A stretch of 64,000 nucleotides of DNA from Olleya sp. Bg11-27. GTDB lineage: Bacteria; Bacteroidota; Bacteroidia; Flavobacteriales; Flavobacteriaceae. The notes below the pieces were generated by a model. That model was not told where the DNA came from. It searched no databases and saw only the letters and a program-made list of their open reading frames with translations. Shown here one piece after another: positions 1-8,525 of the stretch (position 1 is its first letter; each line of letters starts with the position of its first letter). Made by a program: the position numbers and the translations under genes. The stretch is from NCBI RefSeq assembly GCF_002831645.1, contig NZ_CP025117.1, positions 1,929,514 to 1,993,513 of the forward strand, read 5' to 3'.

Positions 1-964
1 CGTGGTCACAAATGAGGATTTATCTAAAATGATGGATACTAATGATGAGTGGATTACAGAACGTACGGGGATAAAAGAAAGACGTTGGGTAGAGAAAGAC
101 TCTGGTGATACAACCGCTACAATGGGTGTTAAAGCTGCTAAACAAGCGATAGAACGTTCTGGAATAGATAAAGATGATATAGACTTTATCATTTTTGCAA
201 CCTTAAGTCCTGATATGTATTTTCCTGGTCCAGGTGTGCAAGTGCAACATGCTTTAGATATTAAAACAGTGGGTGCTTTGGATGTACGTAACCAATGTTC
301 TGGTTTTGTATATGCGTTATCTGTTGCCGATAATTTTATAAAAACGGGTATGTATAAAAACATATTGGTTATTGGTAGTGAGCTGCATTCAGGAGGTTTA
401 GATAAAACGACAAGAGGGCGTGGTGTAACTGTTATTTTTGGAGATGGTGCAGGAGCAGCAGTATTAACACGTGAAGAAGATAATAGTAAAGGTATTTTAT
501 CAACGCATTTGCATAGTCAAGGTGAACATGCTGAAGAGTTAGTTTTAGTAGCACCAGGAATGGGGAAACGTTGGGTGAGTGATATCCTTGCAGATAACGA
601 TCCAAATGACGAAAGTTACTTCCCGCACATGAATGGTCAATTTGTATTTAAAAATGCAGTCGTCCGTTTTAGTGAAGTGATTATGGAAGGTTTAGCAAAA
701 AACAATTTAGAAAAGGAAAACATTGATATGTTGATTCCGCATCAAGCTAATTTACGTATTGCACAATTTATACAAAAGCGTTTTGGATTAAGTGATGACC
801 AAGTGTTTAATAATATTATGAAATATGGTAATACAACTGCGGCCTCTATTCCAATAGCTTTATGTGAAGCCTGGGAAGAAGGTAAAATCAAAACAGGTGA
901 TAATGTTGTATTAGCTGCGTTTGGGAGTGGATTTACTTGGGGAAGTGTCATTATTAAATGGTAA
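1..964 (+). CDS. fabH: 3-oxoacyl-ACP synthase III (FabH), 5' truncated by window edge
   Basis: Thiolase-fold enzyme that condenses acetyl-CoA with malonyl-ACP to start fatty acid synthesis in the cytosol. The frame is open to the first base and the usual N-terminal strand is missing, so roughly 15-30 residues lie outside the window. Numbering from base 2, the catalytic triad is complete: Cys99 in NQCSGF, His247 in IPHQAN and Asn277 in YGNTTAAS. The glycine-rich GDGAGAAVL stretch of the family is also present. The gene ends at a strong terminator, so it is not cotranscribed with anything downstream. Its last ~52 codons also exist as a decayed copy 622 bases further on. Family assignment is secure; whether this is the only FabH of the genome cannot be told. 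Confidence 0.95.
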   Translation, partial: VVTNEDLSKMMDTNDEWITERTGIKERRWVEKDSGDTTATMGVKAAKQAIERSGIDKDDIDFIIFATLSPDMYFPGPGVQVQHALDIKTVGALDVRNQCSGFVYALSVADNFIKTGMYKNILVIGSELHSGGLDKTTRGRGVTVIFGDGAGAAVLTREEDNSKGILSTHLHSQGEHAEELVLVAPGMGKRWVSDILADNDPNDESYFPHMNGQFVFKNAVVRFSEVIMEGLAKNNLEKENIDMLIPHQANLRIAQFIQKRFGLSDDQVFNNIMKYGNTTAASIPIALCEAWEEGKIKTGDNVVLAAFGSGFTWGSVIIKW

Positions 965-1050
965 TTTAATACCTGCGCAGACAAAGAGTCTTAAAAAACA
1001 AAACAACTATATCTAAAGATTACTAGGTCCTAGGGCCTTGTAATGACATA

Positions 1051-1090
1051 AAAAAAAAGCCAGAAACATATATTATGTTTCTGGCTTTTT
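1051..1090. terminator. intrinsic terminator after fabH, copy 1
   Basis: A 13-bp stem (1058-1070 with 1074-1086, arm AGCCAGAAACATA) with a 3-base loop is flanked by A-run and T-run, so it can work in both directions. It lies ~87 bases after the fabH stop codon. Confidence 0.9.
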
Positions 1091-1295
1091 CAATTAACTA
1101 ACTACTTAAACTTAACTATATAAATCTCTTTCTTGTTTTTTGTTGTGAAGACTAATTCAAATAAAAATAATAAAACTGATTTACTGTCTTGTTACTATTA
1201 AGACGCATAAAAGTGTTTTTTATTACGCTGATAATCAATATTTAACGTCTTTTTAACAGTATTAAGGCCTTAAACAAAAAATGGTGTTAAAAAAA

Positions 1296-1330
1296 CAAAA
1301 TCCCTAAGCTGATCAGGCTTTTTTTTTATT
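1296..1330. other. decayed copy of the receptor-side terminator
   Basis: This is the unit-1 counterpart of the hairpin at 1913-1947. The loop TGATCAG and inner base pairs remain, but the right arm has been replaced by a plain T-run and the left arm carries changes, so no long stem can form. It is what would be expected of a copy that lost its job when the duplication separated it from the receptor gene. Confidence 0.7.
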
Positions 1331-1406
1331 TAGTAACTAACTTAAATACTAACTATTAACTGTTTGTTAGCTACTAAATAACCGATAGATGGTCGTATTT
1401 ATACTA

Positions 1407-1431
1407 TTATATAAATCCTCGACTGGATTTA
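1407..1431 (-). pseudogene. relic of the receptor gene 3' end
   Basis: The bases align with the last codons and stop of the minus-strand receptor gene (2026-2050). Read in that frame the tail would be KSSRGFI-stop instead of KSGGGFM-stop. Nothing of the gene precedes it on its own strand: the next bases belong to the fabH relic. It marks the inner junction of the tandem duplication. Confidence 0.8.
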
Positions 1432-1586
1432 ATACTATTATGAAATATGGTAATATAAGCGCTGCTTTTGTATCAATAGCATTATGTGAAGCCTGGTAAG
1501 AAGGTGAAATAAAAACAGATGATAATGTTGTATTAGCTGCGTTTGGGAGTGGATTTACTTGGGGTAGTGTAATTATTAAAAGGTAA
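1428..1586 (+). pseudogene. decayed copy of the fabH 3' end
   Basis: About 159 bases match the end of fabH at a constant offset of 622, including the final stop codon (962-964 matching 1584-1586). The copy has a premature TAA at 1497-1499 where fabH has GAA after the EAW codons, and several missense changes. It has no start codon or promoter of its own and is fused at its 5' end to the receptor-tail relic. Confidence 0.92.
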
Positions 1587-1671
1587 TTTAATACCTGCGC
1601 AGACAAGGAGTCTTAAAAAATAAAACAACTATTTCTAAAGATTACTAGGTCCTAGGGCCTTGTAATGGCAT

Positions 1672-1711
1672 AAAAAAAAGCCAGAAACATATATTATGTT
1701 TCTGGCTTTTT
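1672..1711. terminator. terminator, copy 2 of the fabH terminator
   Basis: It is the duplicate of the hairpin at 1051-1090 with the same AGCCAGAAACATA arm, preserved without arm mutations, A-run before and T-run after. Confidence 0.85.
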
Positions 1712-1912
1712 AACTAACTACTTAAACTTAACTATATAAATCTCTCTCTTGTTTTTTGTTGTGAAGACTAATTCAAATAAAAATAATAAAACTGATTTAC
1801 TGTCTTGTTATTATTAAGACGCATAAAAGTGTTTTTTATTACGCTGACTATTAGTGTTTAACGTGTATTTAACAGTGTTAAGGCCTTAAACAAAAAATGG
1901 TGTTAAAAAAAC

Positions 1913-1947
1913 AAAACCCCAAAGCTGATCAGGCTTTGGGGTTTTTA
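1913..1947. terminator. terminator of the TonB-dependent receptor gene
   Basis: A perfect 13-bp stem (1913-1925 with 1933-1945, core CCCCAAAGC) with loop TGATCAG is followed by a T-run on both strands. It lies ~80 bases past the stop of the minus-strand receptor gene and is the intact version of the broken hairpin near 1296-1330. Confidence 0.88.
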
Positions 1948-2025
1948 TCTAGCAACTAACTTAAACACTAACCATTAACTGTTTGTTAGCTACTAAATAA
2001 CCTCTAGATGGTATTGTTTATACTA

Positions 2026-4470
2026 TTACATAAATCCACCACCGGATTTAGTATCGTTGTCTCTTTGTTTTCTTGATTTAGCTCTGTATTTTCCACCACC
2101 AAAACGGTAAGATAAACGTGCTGAAATTTGTTGACTCTCCCAGTTAAACTGACCTTGTTGTAAATAAGGGGTTTGACCTTCAAATTGCGCATACATGGTG
2201 TCAAAAATATCATTATAACTTAAACTTAAACTGGCTTTGCCTTCTAAGAAGCTATAACGCATCCCTAAGTTGACCATTAACATGTCTTCCATTTCAAATT
2301 GTATGTTTTTGTTTTTTCCGCTGTACATTCCAAAAGCAGATAAGCTTAAGGCTTTAGTGACTTTAAAATTGTTAAAGGCTCTAACGTTCCAAACAATATT
2401 GTCAACTTTAACCGTGTTTAAAACAATGTTTTGGTTGGTGTCAAAAGATTCGGCAACACTTTTTTGTGTTTGAGAAAATAGATCAAAACTACTATTAATA
2501 CTCCACCATTTGGTTGGTCTATAATTTGATGATAATTCTACTCCGTAGGCAGACGAGTTGTCAAAATTTAAGTTTGTAAAAAATAGTCTGTTAACATCTG
2601 ATCTATCAATAAGGATGGCTTGTTGTATTTCGTCTTCAATAATTCTGTAAAATGCACCAGCAGTAATACTACCGTTTTTAAGTTGTCTTGTGTAGTTAGT
2701 TTCAATCGAGTTTGTAAACTGCGGACGCAACTCTTGATTTCCAAATTGAGAGATTAAAGGCGTACTCCATTCTGGTAAAGGATTAACTTGTCCAATACCT
2801 GGACGATCGACACGTCTACTATAGTTTAATTGAAACGAATTTTTATCTGATGCAGTGTAGGTTAAAAACGCTGAAGGATAGAGTCTAAAATAATCATTAT
2901 CAAATGGGATTGTCGTCTCTTCGTTTGAAGCTAAATCTTTTTTGAAAGCTTCCGAATCTACAGCAACAGTCTCTGCGCGTAATCCAACTTGATAACTCCA
3001 TTTGTCTAATGTTTTACCATAAGTAGCGTAAGCAGAATAAATATCTCGTGTATAATCAAAAGTAGTGGTTGTAGGGATGTAAACTCCAGATTGATTAGTT
3101 TCTCTCGCATCAGATTGATAAAAAATAGTGGTGTTAAACAAGCGGGCTTGTAAACCAAATTCTAATTTAGTCGTTTCGGATATAGGGTTACTATAATCTA
3201 GATTTATTGTAGAACTTTTTCTGTCTGTGTCTGTGTTCTCTATAAAGTTTGGTCGTTGTGAGCTAAAAAAGTTATTTCTAGAATCTGATAAACCATTATA
3301 TGTATTGTGATCAACCTCTAATTCTATACTATGTCCATCGTCATTAAAGTCATGCTTGTAGTTAAAATTGTATTGTTCAGAATCGTTTCCGTTATCATTT
3401 CTAGTATACTGAGATTCGTTTAAAGCTGCATTCGCTAAATAATTGATTTCAGAATCAACATTAACCCAACCATCAAATATATTTTGATTCGTAAATACAG
3501 AAATAGTGTTTCTATCATCCAAATAATAATCTAAACCGACTTTAAATAAATGGGATTTGTTGTTATTTAGAATTTCAAATTTTTGTTGAATATCTTGTTC
3601 CACTCTATTAATCTCTCCAAAATTGAAGTTTTTGGTGACACTATTATTGTAAGACCCATATAAATTGAATTTTCCATTTCGGTAATTGGCATCAATCGAG
3701 CTATTAAATTTAGCTTCTATGTCATGTGATAGCCCGATGTTTATATTTCCATTAAATCCTATTTTTATGTTTTTATGTAGTACAATATTAATAATACCAC
3801 TCATTCCTTCAGGGTTATATTTAGCAGATGGATTAGTAATTAATTCGATGCTTTTTATAGAAGAAGATGGGATTTGCTTTAGTAATTGTTCTGCAGGAAT
3901 GTTAGATAATTTACCATCGACCATAACTCTTACATTTTGGTTACCACGTAAACTAATAGATCCTGTTTGTTGATCAACACTTACAGAAGGTAAGTTGTTC
4001 ATAATCTCGCTAGCAGTCGCACCAGCAGTTTGTAAGTCTTTACCAATAGTAATTACTTTTCTATCTACTTTTTGCTGTATTGTTGAGGTTTCTGCAACTA
4101 TAGTCACTTCGTCTAGGCTAGTTGCTGCCTCTTCTAAATTAATAGTTCCTAAGTCTATAACTTTATTATCCTTAGTAATAACAATTGTTTTAGTCTGTGG
4201 TAAAAAGCCTAAATACTCGATAGTAATTAAATTAGTGCCTTCCGGGATTTGTGTGACTCTAAATTGCCCGTCATTATTTGTAATACCACCAGTTATTAGT
4301 TTATTGTTGGTGTCTTTTACAATGACGTTAACATAAGGTAAGGGTTGGTTAAGTGATACGTCTAATACATTACCAGTAACGGTTCCGATTCTGGGTAAAG
4401 CATTTGTTTTGTCTTGGGCCTGAATACTAAAGGTTAATAATAGTAAGGCAATGGTGATTAGTTTTTTCAT
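2026..4470 (-). CDS. TonB-dependent receptor with carboxypeptidase-like N-terminal domain
   Basis: Outer-membrane transporter-type protein of 814 residues. A Sec signal peptide (cleavage after IQA, residue ~18) is followed by a carboxypeptidase regulatory-like beta-sandwich (about 30-115), a TonB plug (about 130-230, with NQNVRVMVDGK) and a long beta-barrel rich in alternating aromatic residues, of the OMP_b-brl_3 type found in Bacteroidota. I see no clear TonB box. The substrate is unknown: no SusD partner or pathway genes are adjacent. The last ~9 codons are the part caught in the tandem duplication. The extreme C-terminus is basic then Gly-rich (KSGGGFM), which is unusual because barrels of this type often end in an aromatic residue. 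Confidence 0.9.
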   Translation of the reverse strand: MKKLITIALLLLTFSIQAQDKTNALPRIGTVTGNVLDVSLNQPLPYVNVIVKDTNNKLITGGITNNDGQFRVTQIPEGTNLITIEYLGFLPQTKTIVITKDNKVIDLGTINLEEAATSLDEVTIVAETSTIQQKVDRKVITIGKDLQTAGATASEIMNNLPSVSVDQQTGSISLRGNQNVRVMVDGKLSNIPAEQLLKQIPSSSIKSIELITNPSAKYNPEGMSGIINIVLHKNIKIGFNGNINIGLSHDIEAKFNSSIDANYRNGKFNLYGSYNNSVTKNFNFGEINRVEQDIQQKFEILNNNKSHLFKVGLDYYLDDRNTISVFTNQNIFDGWVNVDSEINYLANAALNESQYTRNDNGNDSEQYNFNYKHDFNDDGHSIELEVDHNTYNGLSDSRNNFFSSQRPNFIENTDTDRKSSTINLDYSNPISETTKLEFGLQARLFNTTIFYQSDARETNQSGVYIPTTTTFDYTRDIYSAYATYGKTLDKWSYQVGLRAETVAVDSEAFKKDLASNEETTIPFDNDYFRLYPSAFLTYTASDKNSFQLNYSRRVDRPGIGQVNPLPEWSTPLISQFGNQELRPQFTNSIETNYTRQLKNGSITAGAFYRIIEDEIQQAILIDRSDVNRLFFTNLNFDNSSAYGVELSSNYRPTKWWSINSSFDLFSQTQKSVAESFDTNQNIVLNTVKVDNIVWNVRAFNNFKVTKALSLSAFGMYSGKNKNIQFEMEDMLMVNLGMRYSFLEGKASLSLSYNDIFDTMYAQFEGQTPYLQQGQFNWESQQISARLSYRFGGGKYRAKSRKQRDNDTKSGGGFM

Positions 4471-4574
4471 TGTTTGATTGATTATTTGATTGATGTATTT
4501 TACTTCTATTATAAAGACGCCTTAATTTGTAAACTGTTACTGTATATTTATATTATTTTTAAATTTTAACAGTT

Positions 4575-4937
4575 ATGAGCAAAAAAACGTTAGTCCTTGG
4601 GGCATCACTAAAATTAGATAGATATAGTAATATTGCAATGCGCAAATTGGTTAAGTATGGCCATGATACGGTTGCTTTCGGGATGAAAGCAGGAGAAGTC
4701 GTAGGTGTTACTATTGATAAAGAATTACAACAGTATCAAGATCTAGATACTGTTACACTATATTTAAATCCAACACGACAAAAAGAGTATTACACTTATA
4801 TTATTGGATTAGATCCAAAGCGCGTGATTTTTAATCCAGGTACAGAAAACCCTGAGTTGTACGCCCTTTTAAAAGAAAATAATATCGATTTTGAAGTCGC
4901 TTGTACTTTAGTATTGTTGTCTACTAATCAGTATTAG
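4575..4937 (+). CDS. CoA-binding domain protein (YccU-like, short)
   Basis: Small protein of 120 residues that matches the Rossmann-like CoA_binding_2 domain over its full length (TLVLGAS at the N-terminus, then FNPGTENPEL near the end). Proteins of this family bind CoA or a related nucleotide; the physiological role is not known. It lacks the C-terminal parts of acetyl-CoA synthetase alpha subunits, so it is a stand-alone domain. It is divergent from the receptor gene and convergent with the symporter gene, whose 3' end it overlaps by 14 bases. Confidence 0.85.
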   Translation: MSKKTLVLGASLKLDRYSNIAMRKLVKYGHDTVAFGMKAGEVVGVTIDKELQQYQDLDTVTLYLNPTRQKEYYTYIIGLDPKRVIFNPGTENPELYALLKENNIDFEVACTLVLLSTNQY

Positions 4938-6408
4938 GTTTCGCTTTCGCGGAAATTAAAAGCAGTCCTATAAATGTTATCAAACCATTTAAAGGAAGAA
5001 TTTCCCAATGGAACACGTATTTCCCAATAAAACTATCAGGAAAGTTTACAGGTAATTCTGTAATAAAATAAGTGATTATAATAGACGCTAGTCCTACAAC
5101 CCAAGCAAAGTTGTCTTTAATAGAACGCTTGGTAAGTATTCCGAACGCAAACAAACCTAATAAAGGACCATAAGTAAAGGTGGCAAATTTAAATAGGTTG
5201 TCGACAACGCTACCTTCTAATTCATTAAAAATAATAACTACTACTACTAGTAATAAGGATACACCAATATGTACTTTTTTACGTAGTGGTTTTTGTTGTG
5301 CTAACGGTAATTTTTCAATATTTAAAAAATCAATAGAAAAAGAGGTCGTTAAAGACGTTAGTGCACTATCAGCACTACTGTAAGCTGCAGCAATTAATCC
5401 TATTAAAAAGGTGATTTGTAGTCCAAGACCTAAACCTTGGTTCATAGCTATTTCTGGGAATAATAGGTCTGTTCTTACTTTTCCATCTACAACTGGGATA
5501 GAGACCCCAAATTGTTCAGAATATATAAATAATAAAGCCCCTAAGGATAAGAATATTACATTAACAAAGACTAATAAAATAGACATGCTAAACATGTTTT
5601 TCTTAGCATCACTAGGATTTTTACAAGTTAGGTTTTTTTGCATCATATCTTGGTCTAAACCAGTCATAGCAATCGTTATAAATATACCTCCAATAAAGTA
5701 TTTCCAGAAATAGATTTTACTGTTTACATCATCAAAAAAGAACAACTGACTTTTAGCCTTAAAGCTAGCCTTGTTAAAAATCTCGGTAACGGACCACTCT
5801 AGTTTATTGACAATTAAAAATATAGCAACAATAACAGACGTTAGCATGGCTACAGTCTGAAGTGTATCTGTCCAAACAATGGTTTTAATACCGCCACGTT
5901 TAGTGTATAACCATATTAATGCAATAGATATGACTACGGTTAACCAAAACGGAACGTCTAAGGCTTCAAATACAATGTATTGCATGGCTAATGCTACTAA
6001 AAACAATCTAAAAGCTGCTCCGGTAACTCTGGATAATAAAAAGAAAAACGCACCAGTCTTATAACTAACCGTTCCAAAACGTTGCTCTAAGTATTGGTAA
6101 ATAGAGGTGACATTTAATTTGTAATACAATGGTAAAAGCACTAGAAGCACGATTAAATACCCAACAAAAAAACCAAACACACCTTGCATATAGGCAAACT
6201 GTTGTCCTTCAATCAAACCGGGAACCGATATAAATGTCACACCAGAAAGTGACGCACCAATCATCCCAAACGCAACAACATACCAAGGCGATTGCTTTTT
6301 GCCTTTAAAAAACACATCGTTAGAGTCGTCTTTTCCTGTAAAATATGAGATTAAAATTAGCACACCAAAATAGGCTGCTATTAATAATAGGATCTGTATA
6401 GAAGTCAT
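4924..6408 (-). CDS. sodium:solute symporter (SSS family)
   Basis: Inner-membrane protein of 494 residues with about 13 hydrophobic segments and the family signatures near the N-terminus (GASLSGVTFISVPG) and in the middle (GLDQDMMQKNL, SADSALTSL). It couples uptake of a solute to sodium; the substrate cannot be read from the sequence. The last residues (ISAKAKPNTD) are encoded by the 14-bp repeat found at three other places in the window, and look like an added tail. The gene stands alone and converges on the CoA-binding gene. Confidence 0.92.
   Translation of the reverse strand: MTSIQILLLIAAYFGVLILISYFTGKDDSNDVFFKGKKQSPWYVVAFGMIGASLSGVTFISVPGLIEGQQFAYMQGVFGFFVGYLIVLLVLLPLYYKLNVTSIYQYLEQRFGTVSYKTGAFFFLLSRVTGAAFRLFLVALAMQYIVFEALDVPFWLTVVISIALIWLYTKRGGIKTIVWTDTLQTVAMLTSVIVAIFLIVNKLEWSVTEIFNKASFKAKSQLFFFDDVNSKIYFWKYFIGGIFITIAMTGLDQDMMQKNLTCKNPSDAKKNMFSMSILLVFVNVIFLSLGALLFIYSEQFGVSIPVVDGKVRTDLLFPEIAMNQGLGLGLQITFLIGLIAAAYSSADSALTSLTTSFSIDFLNIEKLPLAQQKPLRKKVHIGVSLLLVVVVIIFNELEGSVVDNLFKFATFTYGPLLGLFAFGILTKRSIKDNFAWVVGLASIIITYFITELPVNFPDSFIGKYVFHWEILPLNGLITFIGLLLISAKAKPNTD
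4942..4955 (+). repeat. 14-bp repeat CGCTTTCGCGGAAA, copy 1
   Basis: Exact copy lying inside the 3' end of the symporter gene; on the minus strand it is read as Ser-Ala-Lys-Ala in the C-terminal tail. Unlike copies 2-4 it is preceded by T rather than G. Confidence 0.85.
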
Positions 6409-6695
6409 AGTCGTTATTTAACAAAGGCAAAATACAAAATTAGTCATTAGCTAAAAGCACATAAGGTCATAAGTATTTAAAGTTAACCGGAAAATGGAGG
6501 AGAGGGCAACGGTTAAATTTGCAGTAAGACATTTTTAAATAAGATTACGGTAGTCATAAATAAGGCACAATAAATAGGGGTTGTGTCATGAGTTTAATGG
6601 ACAGTAAAAAGAGGCTCCACATAGCAAGCGTTTTGTTAAAACAACTTTAACACTATTAAGATTTAAAATAAATTCGGAAAGTAACCGCAAAAGAC

Positions 6696-6703
6696 TAATT
6701 TTG
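6696..6703 (+). promoter_or_regulatory. -7 box of the recR promoter (TAATTTTG)
   Basis: The sequence matches the Bacteroidota -7 consensus TAnnTTTG. The recR ATG begins 7 bases after its last G, so transcription would start at or next to the start codon. The preceding 6409-6695 stretch shows nothing else I can name. Confidence 0.6.
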
Positions 6704-6709
6704 CAACTT

Positions 6710-7327
6710 ATGGAATTTTCTTCAAAACTTCTTGAAAACGCAGTAAATGAAATCTCGCAATTGCCAGGTATTGGTAAGCGTACAGCTTTGCGTTTAGCCT
6801 TGCATTTATTACGTCAACCTAAGGAACATACCCATGGTTTAAGTCAGGCCTTGAATACTATGGTTAACGATTTAAAACTCTGCGCTTCCTGTAATAATAT
6901 TAGTGATAACGAGTTGTGTGATATTTGCTCAAATCCATTGCGTAAAGCAGATGTTATTTGCGTAGTCGAAGATATTAGAGATGTTATGGCTATAGAAAAC
7001 ACGGCATCACATAAAGGATTATACCATGTTTTAGGAGGTAAAATATCGCCAATGGATGGTATTGGACCACACGACTTAAATATTACGAGTTTAGTTGAAA
7101 AAGTAAAATTAGGACATATTAAAGAGCTGATTTTTGCTTTAAGTCCAACGATGGAAGGCGACACGACTAACTTTTATATCTATAAACAAATTAAAGCGTT
7201 TAGTATCGAAACGTCTACTATAGCCAGAGGAATTTCGGTTGGAGATGAATTGGAGTATGCGGATGAAATTACTTTAGGACGTAGTATATTAAATAGAATT
7301 CCATTTGAATCTTCATTAAAATTATAA
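6710..7327 (+). CDS. recR: recombination protein RecR
   Basis: Part of the RecFOR pathway that loads RecA on gapped DNA. The 205-residue protein shows, in order, a helix-hairpin-helix ([17 protein letters not shown]), a C4 zinc finger (Cys58, 61, 70, 73: CASC...CDIC), a Toprim domain ([12 protein letters not shown] onward) and the C-terminal [10 protein letters not shown] motif. I chose the ATG at 6710 (MEFSSKLL) over an in-frame TTG at 6701, since the TTG lies inside the promoter -7 box. A glycosyltransferase gene follows after 6 bases, probably in the same transcript. Confidence 0.97.
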   Translation: MEFSSKLLENAVNEISQLPGIGKRTALRLALHLLRQPKEHTHGLSQALNTMVNDLKLCASCNNISDNELCDICSNPLRKADVICVVEDIRDVMAIENTASHKGLYHVLGGKISPMDGIGPHDLNITSLVEKVKLGHIKELIFALSPTMEGDTTNFYIYKQIKAFSIETSTIARGISVGDELEYADEITLGRSILNRIPFESSLKL

Positions 7328-7333
7328 CTAACA

Positions 7334-8446
7334 ATGAAGCTCTCTATTATTATCTTAAATTACAATGTGCGCTATTTTTTAGAGTTGTGCTTGCAGAGTG
7401 TAGAAGCTGCAATTACAAATCTAGAAGCGGAGGTTATTGTGGTGGATAACAACTCTAAAGATGGTAGTTGTGCCATGATAAAGGATAAATTCCCGAATGT
7501 AATATTGATTGAAAATACAACTAATTTTGGGTTTTCAAAAGGTAATAATATTGGTGTGGCTCGTGCAAAAGGGGAGTATCTATGTATACTCAATCCTGAT
7601 ACTGTAGTGCCAGAAGATTGTTTTCAAGAGCTATTCGAGTTTTCTAAAATTAAAAATGATTTAGGGCTCTTTGCTTGTCGATTAGTCGATGGTAAAGGTG
7701 CTTTTTTACCTGAAAGTAAACGACAAATTCCGACACCAGGAGTCGCTATTAAAAAGGTCTTTGGTTTTGATAAATCGTATTATGTGTCGGATTTAAAATT
7801 AAATTCTACTGGTATTGTTCCTATTTTGGTCGGTGCTTTTATGATGGTTAAAAAAGAGGTATACCAAAACGTTGGTGGATTTGACGAAGACTATTTTATG
7901 TATGGAGAAGATATTGATTTATCCTATAAAATTGTAAAATCCGGATTTGATAATATGTATTACGGTCCCATAAAAGTGATTCATTTTAAAGGAGAAAGTA
8001 CATTAAAAAATAAGGAGTATGCTACTAGGTTTTATGGAGCGATGCAGGTTTTTTACAAAAAGCATTTTAAACGTAATCTAGCCTTTGATACCATAGTTTG
8101 GTTAGGTGTTAACGTTGCTAAGCATTTTAATAATAGCGCTTTCGCGGAAAAGCAGCCTGTTTTAAACTATACGTTAGTTTCAGATAAAAGCTATCCAGAT
8201 CTAGAAAATAAATTACCCAATACATTACATCAGGTTTCAGAAGTATCAAAAATTGAAGCAAATACTCAGGTTGTTTTAGATGCTAACTATTTAAGTTTCA
8301 AAACAATTATTGATACTGTAATAAATTCTGAAAAAAATAAAAATATTAGCTTTAGAATTCTTCCAAAAAACTCTAATTTTATGGTCGGAAGTGATTCGTC
8401 AAAAAGTAGAGGCGAAGTGCTTCACTTTAAAGCGCTTGTAAAATGA
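7334..8446 (+). CDS. glycosyltransferase family 2
   Basis: Cytosolic or membrane-associated GT-A fold enzyme of 370 residues that transfers a sugar from a nucleotide-sugar donor. Visible are the nucleotide-binding start (IILNYNVRYFLELCLQS), VVDNNSKDGS, the metal-binding NPDTVVPEDCF and the acceptor-site MYGEDIDLSYK. It most resembles rhamnosyltransferase-like GT2 enzymes, but acceptor and donor are unknown. About 90 residues follow the catalytic domain without a motif I recognise. Copy 2 of the 14-bp repeat is read in frame as SAFAEK just after the conserved part, at the start of this C-terminal extension. Confidence 0.88.
   Translation: MKLSIIILNYNVRYFLELCLQSVEAAITNLEAEVIVVDNNSKDGSCAMIKDKFPNVILIENTTNFGFSKGNNIGVARAKGEYLCILNPDTVVPEDCFQELFEFSKIKNDLGLFACRLVDGKGAFLPESKRQIPTPGVAIKKVFGFDKSYYVSDLKLNSTGIVPILVGAFMMVKKEVYQNVGGFDEDYFMYGEDIDLSYKIVKSGFDNMYYGPIKVIHFKGESTLKNKEYATRFYGAMQVFYKKHFKRNLAFDTIVWLGVNVAKHFNNSAFAEKQPVLNYTLVSDKSYPDLENKLPNTLHQVSEVSKIEANTQVVLDANYLSFKTIIDTVINSEKNKNISFRILPKNSNFMVGSDSSKSRGEVLHFKALVK
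8137..8150 (+). repeat. 14-bp repeat CGCTTTCGCGGAAA, copy 2
   Basis: Exact copy, preceded by G, within the glycosyltransferase gene and read as Ala-Phe-Ala-Glu between the conserved catalytic domain and the variable C-terminal part. Confidence 0.85.
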
Positions 8447-8480
8447 TGATGAATAAGTAGCAAAAGCTCTTATTTTTTAT

Positions 8481-8488
8481 TAATTTTG
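8481..8488 (+). promoter_or_regulatory. -7 box (TAATTTTG) upstream of the E2 gene
   Basis: It matches TAnnTTTG and lies 37 bases before the ATG, predicting a short 5' leader of about 30 bases. Confidence 0.6.
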
Positions 8489-8525
8489 CAATTCAACACA
8501 TTAAAAAGACTACTAAATTATTAAT

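Larger units (their letters stand above)
806..2053. repeat. tandem duplication (~622 + ~619 bp) of the fabH/receptor intergenic region
   Basis: Unit 1 (about 806-1427) and unit 2 (about 1428-2046) align along their whole length at an offset of 622 shrinking to 619. Each unit holds the last ~52 codons of fabH, a terminator, about 300 bases of AT-rich spacer, a second hairpin and the last codons of the minus-strand receptor gene. This explains the whole gene-poor stretch from 965 to 2025; I see no intact gene in it. The inner junction near 1428-1434 joins receptor tail to fabH tail at a shared TTTA(A/G)TA, which occurs both in fabH (806-812) and in the receptor tail (2047-2053). The copies differ by scattered substitutions and small indels, so the event is not brand new. 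Confidence 0.93.

Noticed and set aside
742-1606. Two minus-strand reading frames (742-984 and 1367-1606) encoding similar proteins
   Set aside because: They are antisense shadows of the fabH tail and of its duplicated relic; the similarity reflects the DNA duplication, not a protein family.
3686-4336. Long plus-strand frames opposite the receptor gene
   Set aside because: They are hydrophobic shadow frames of a well-conserved outer-membrane receptor.
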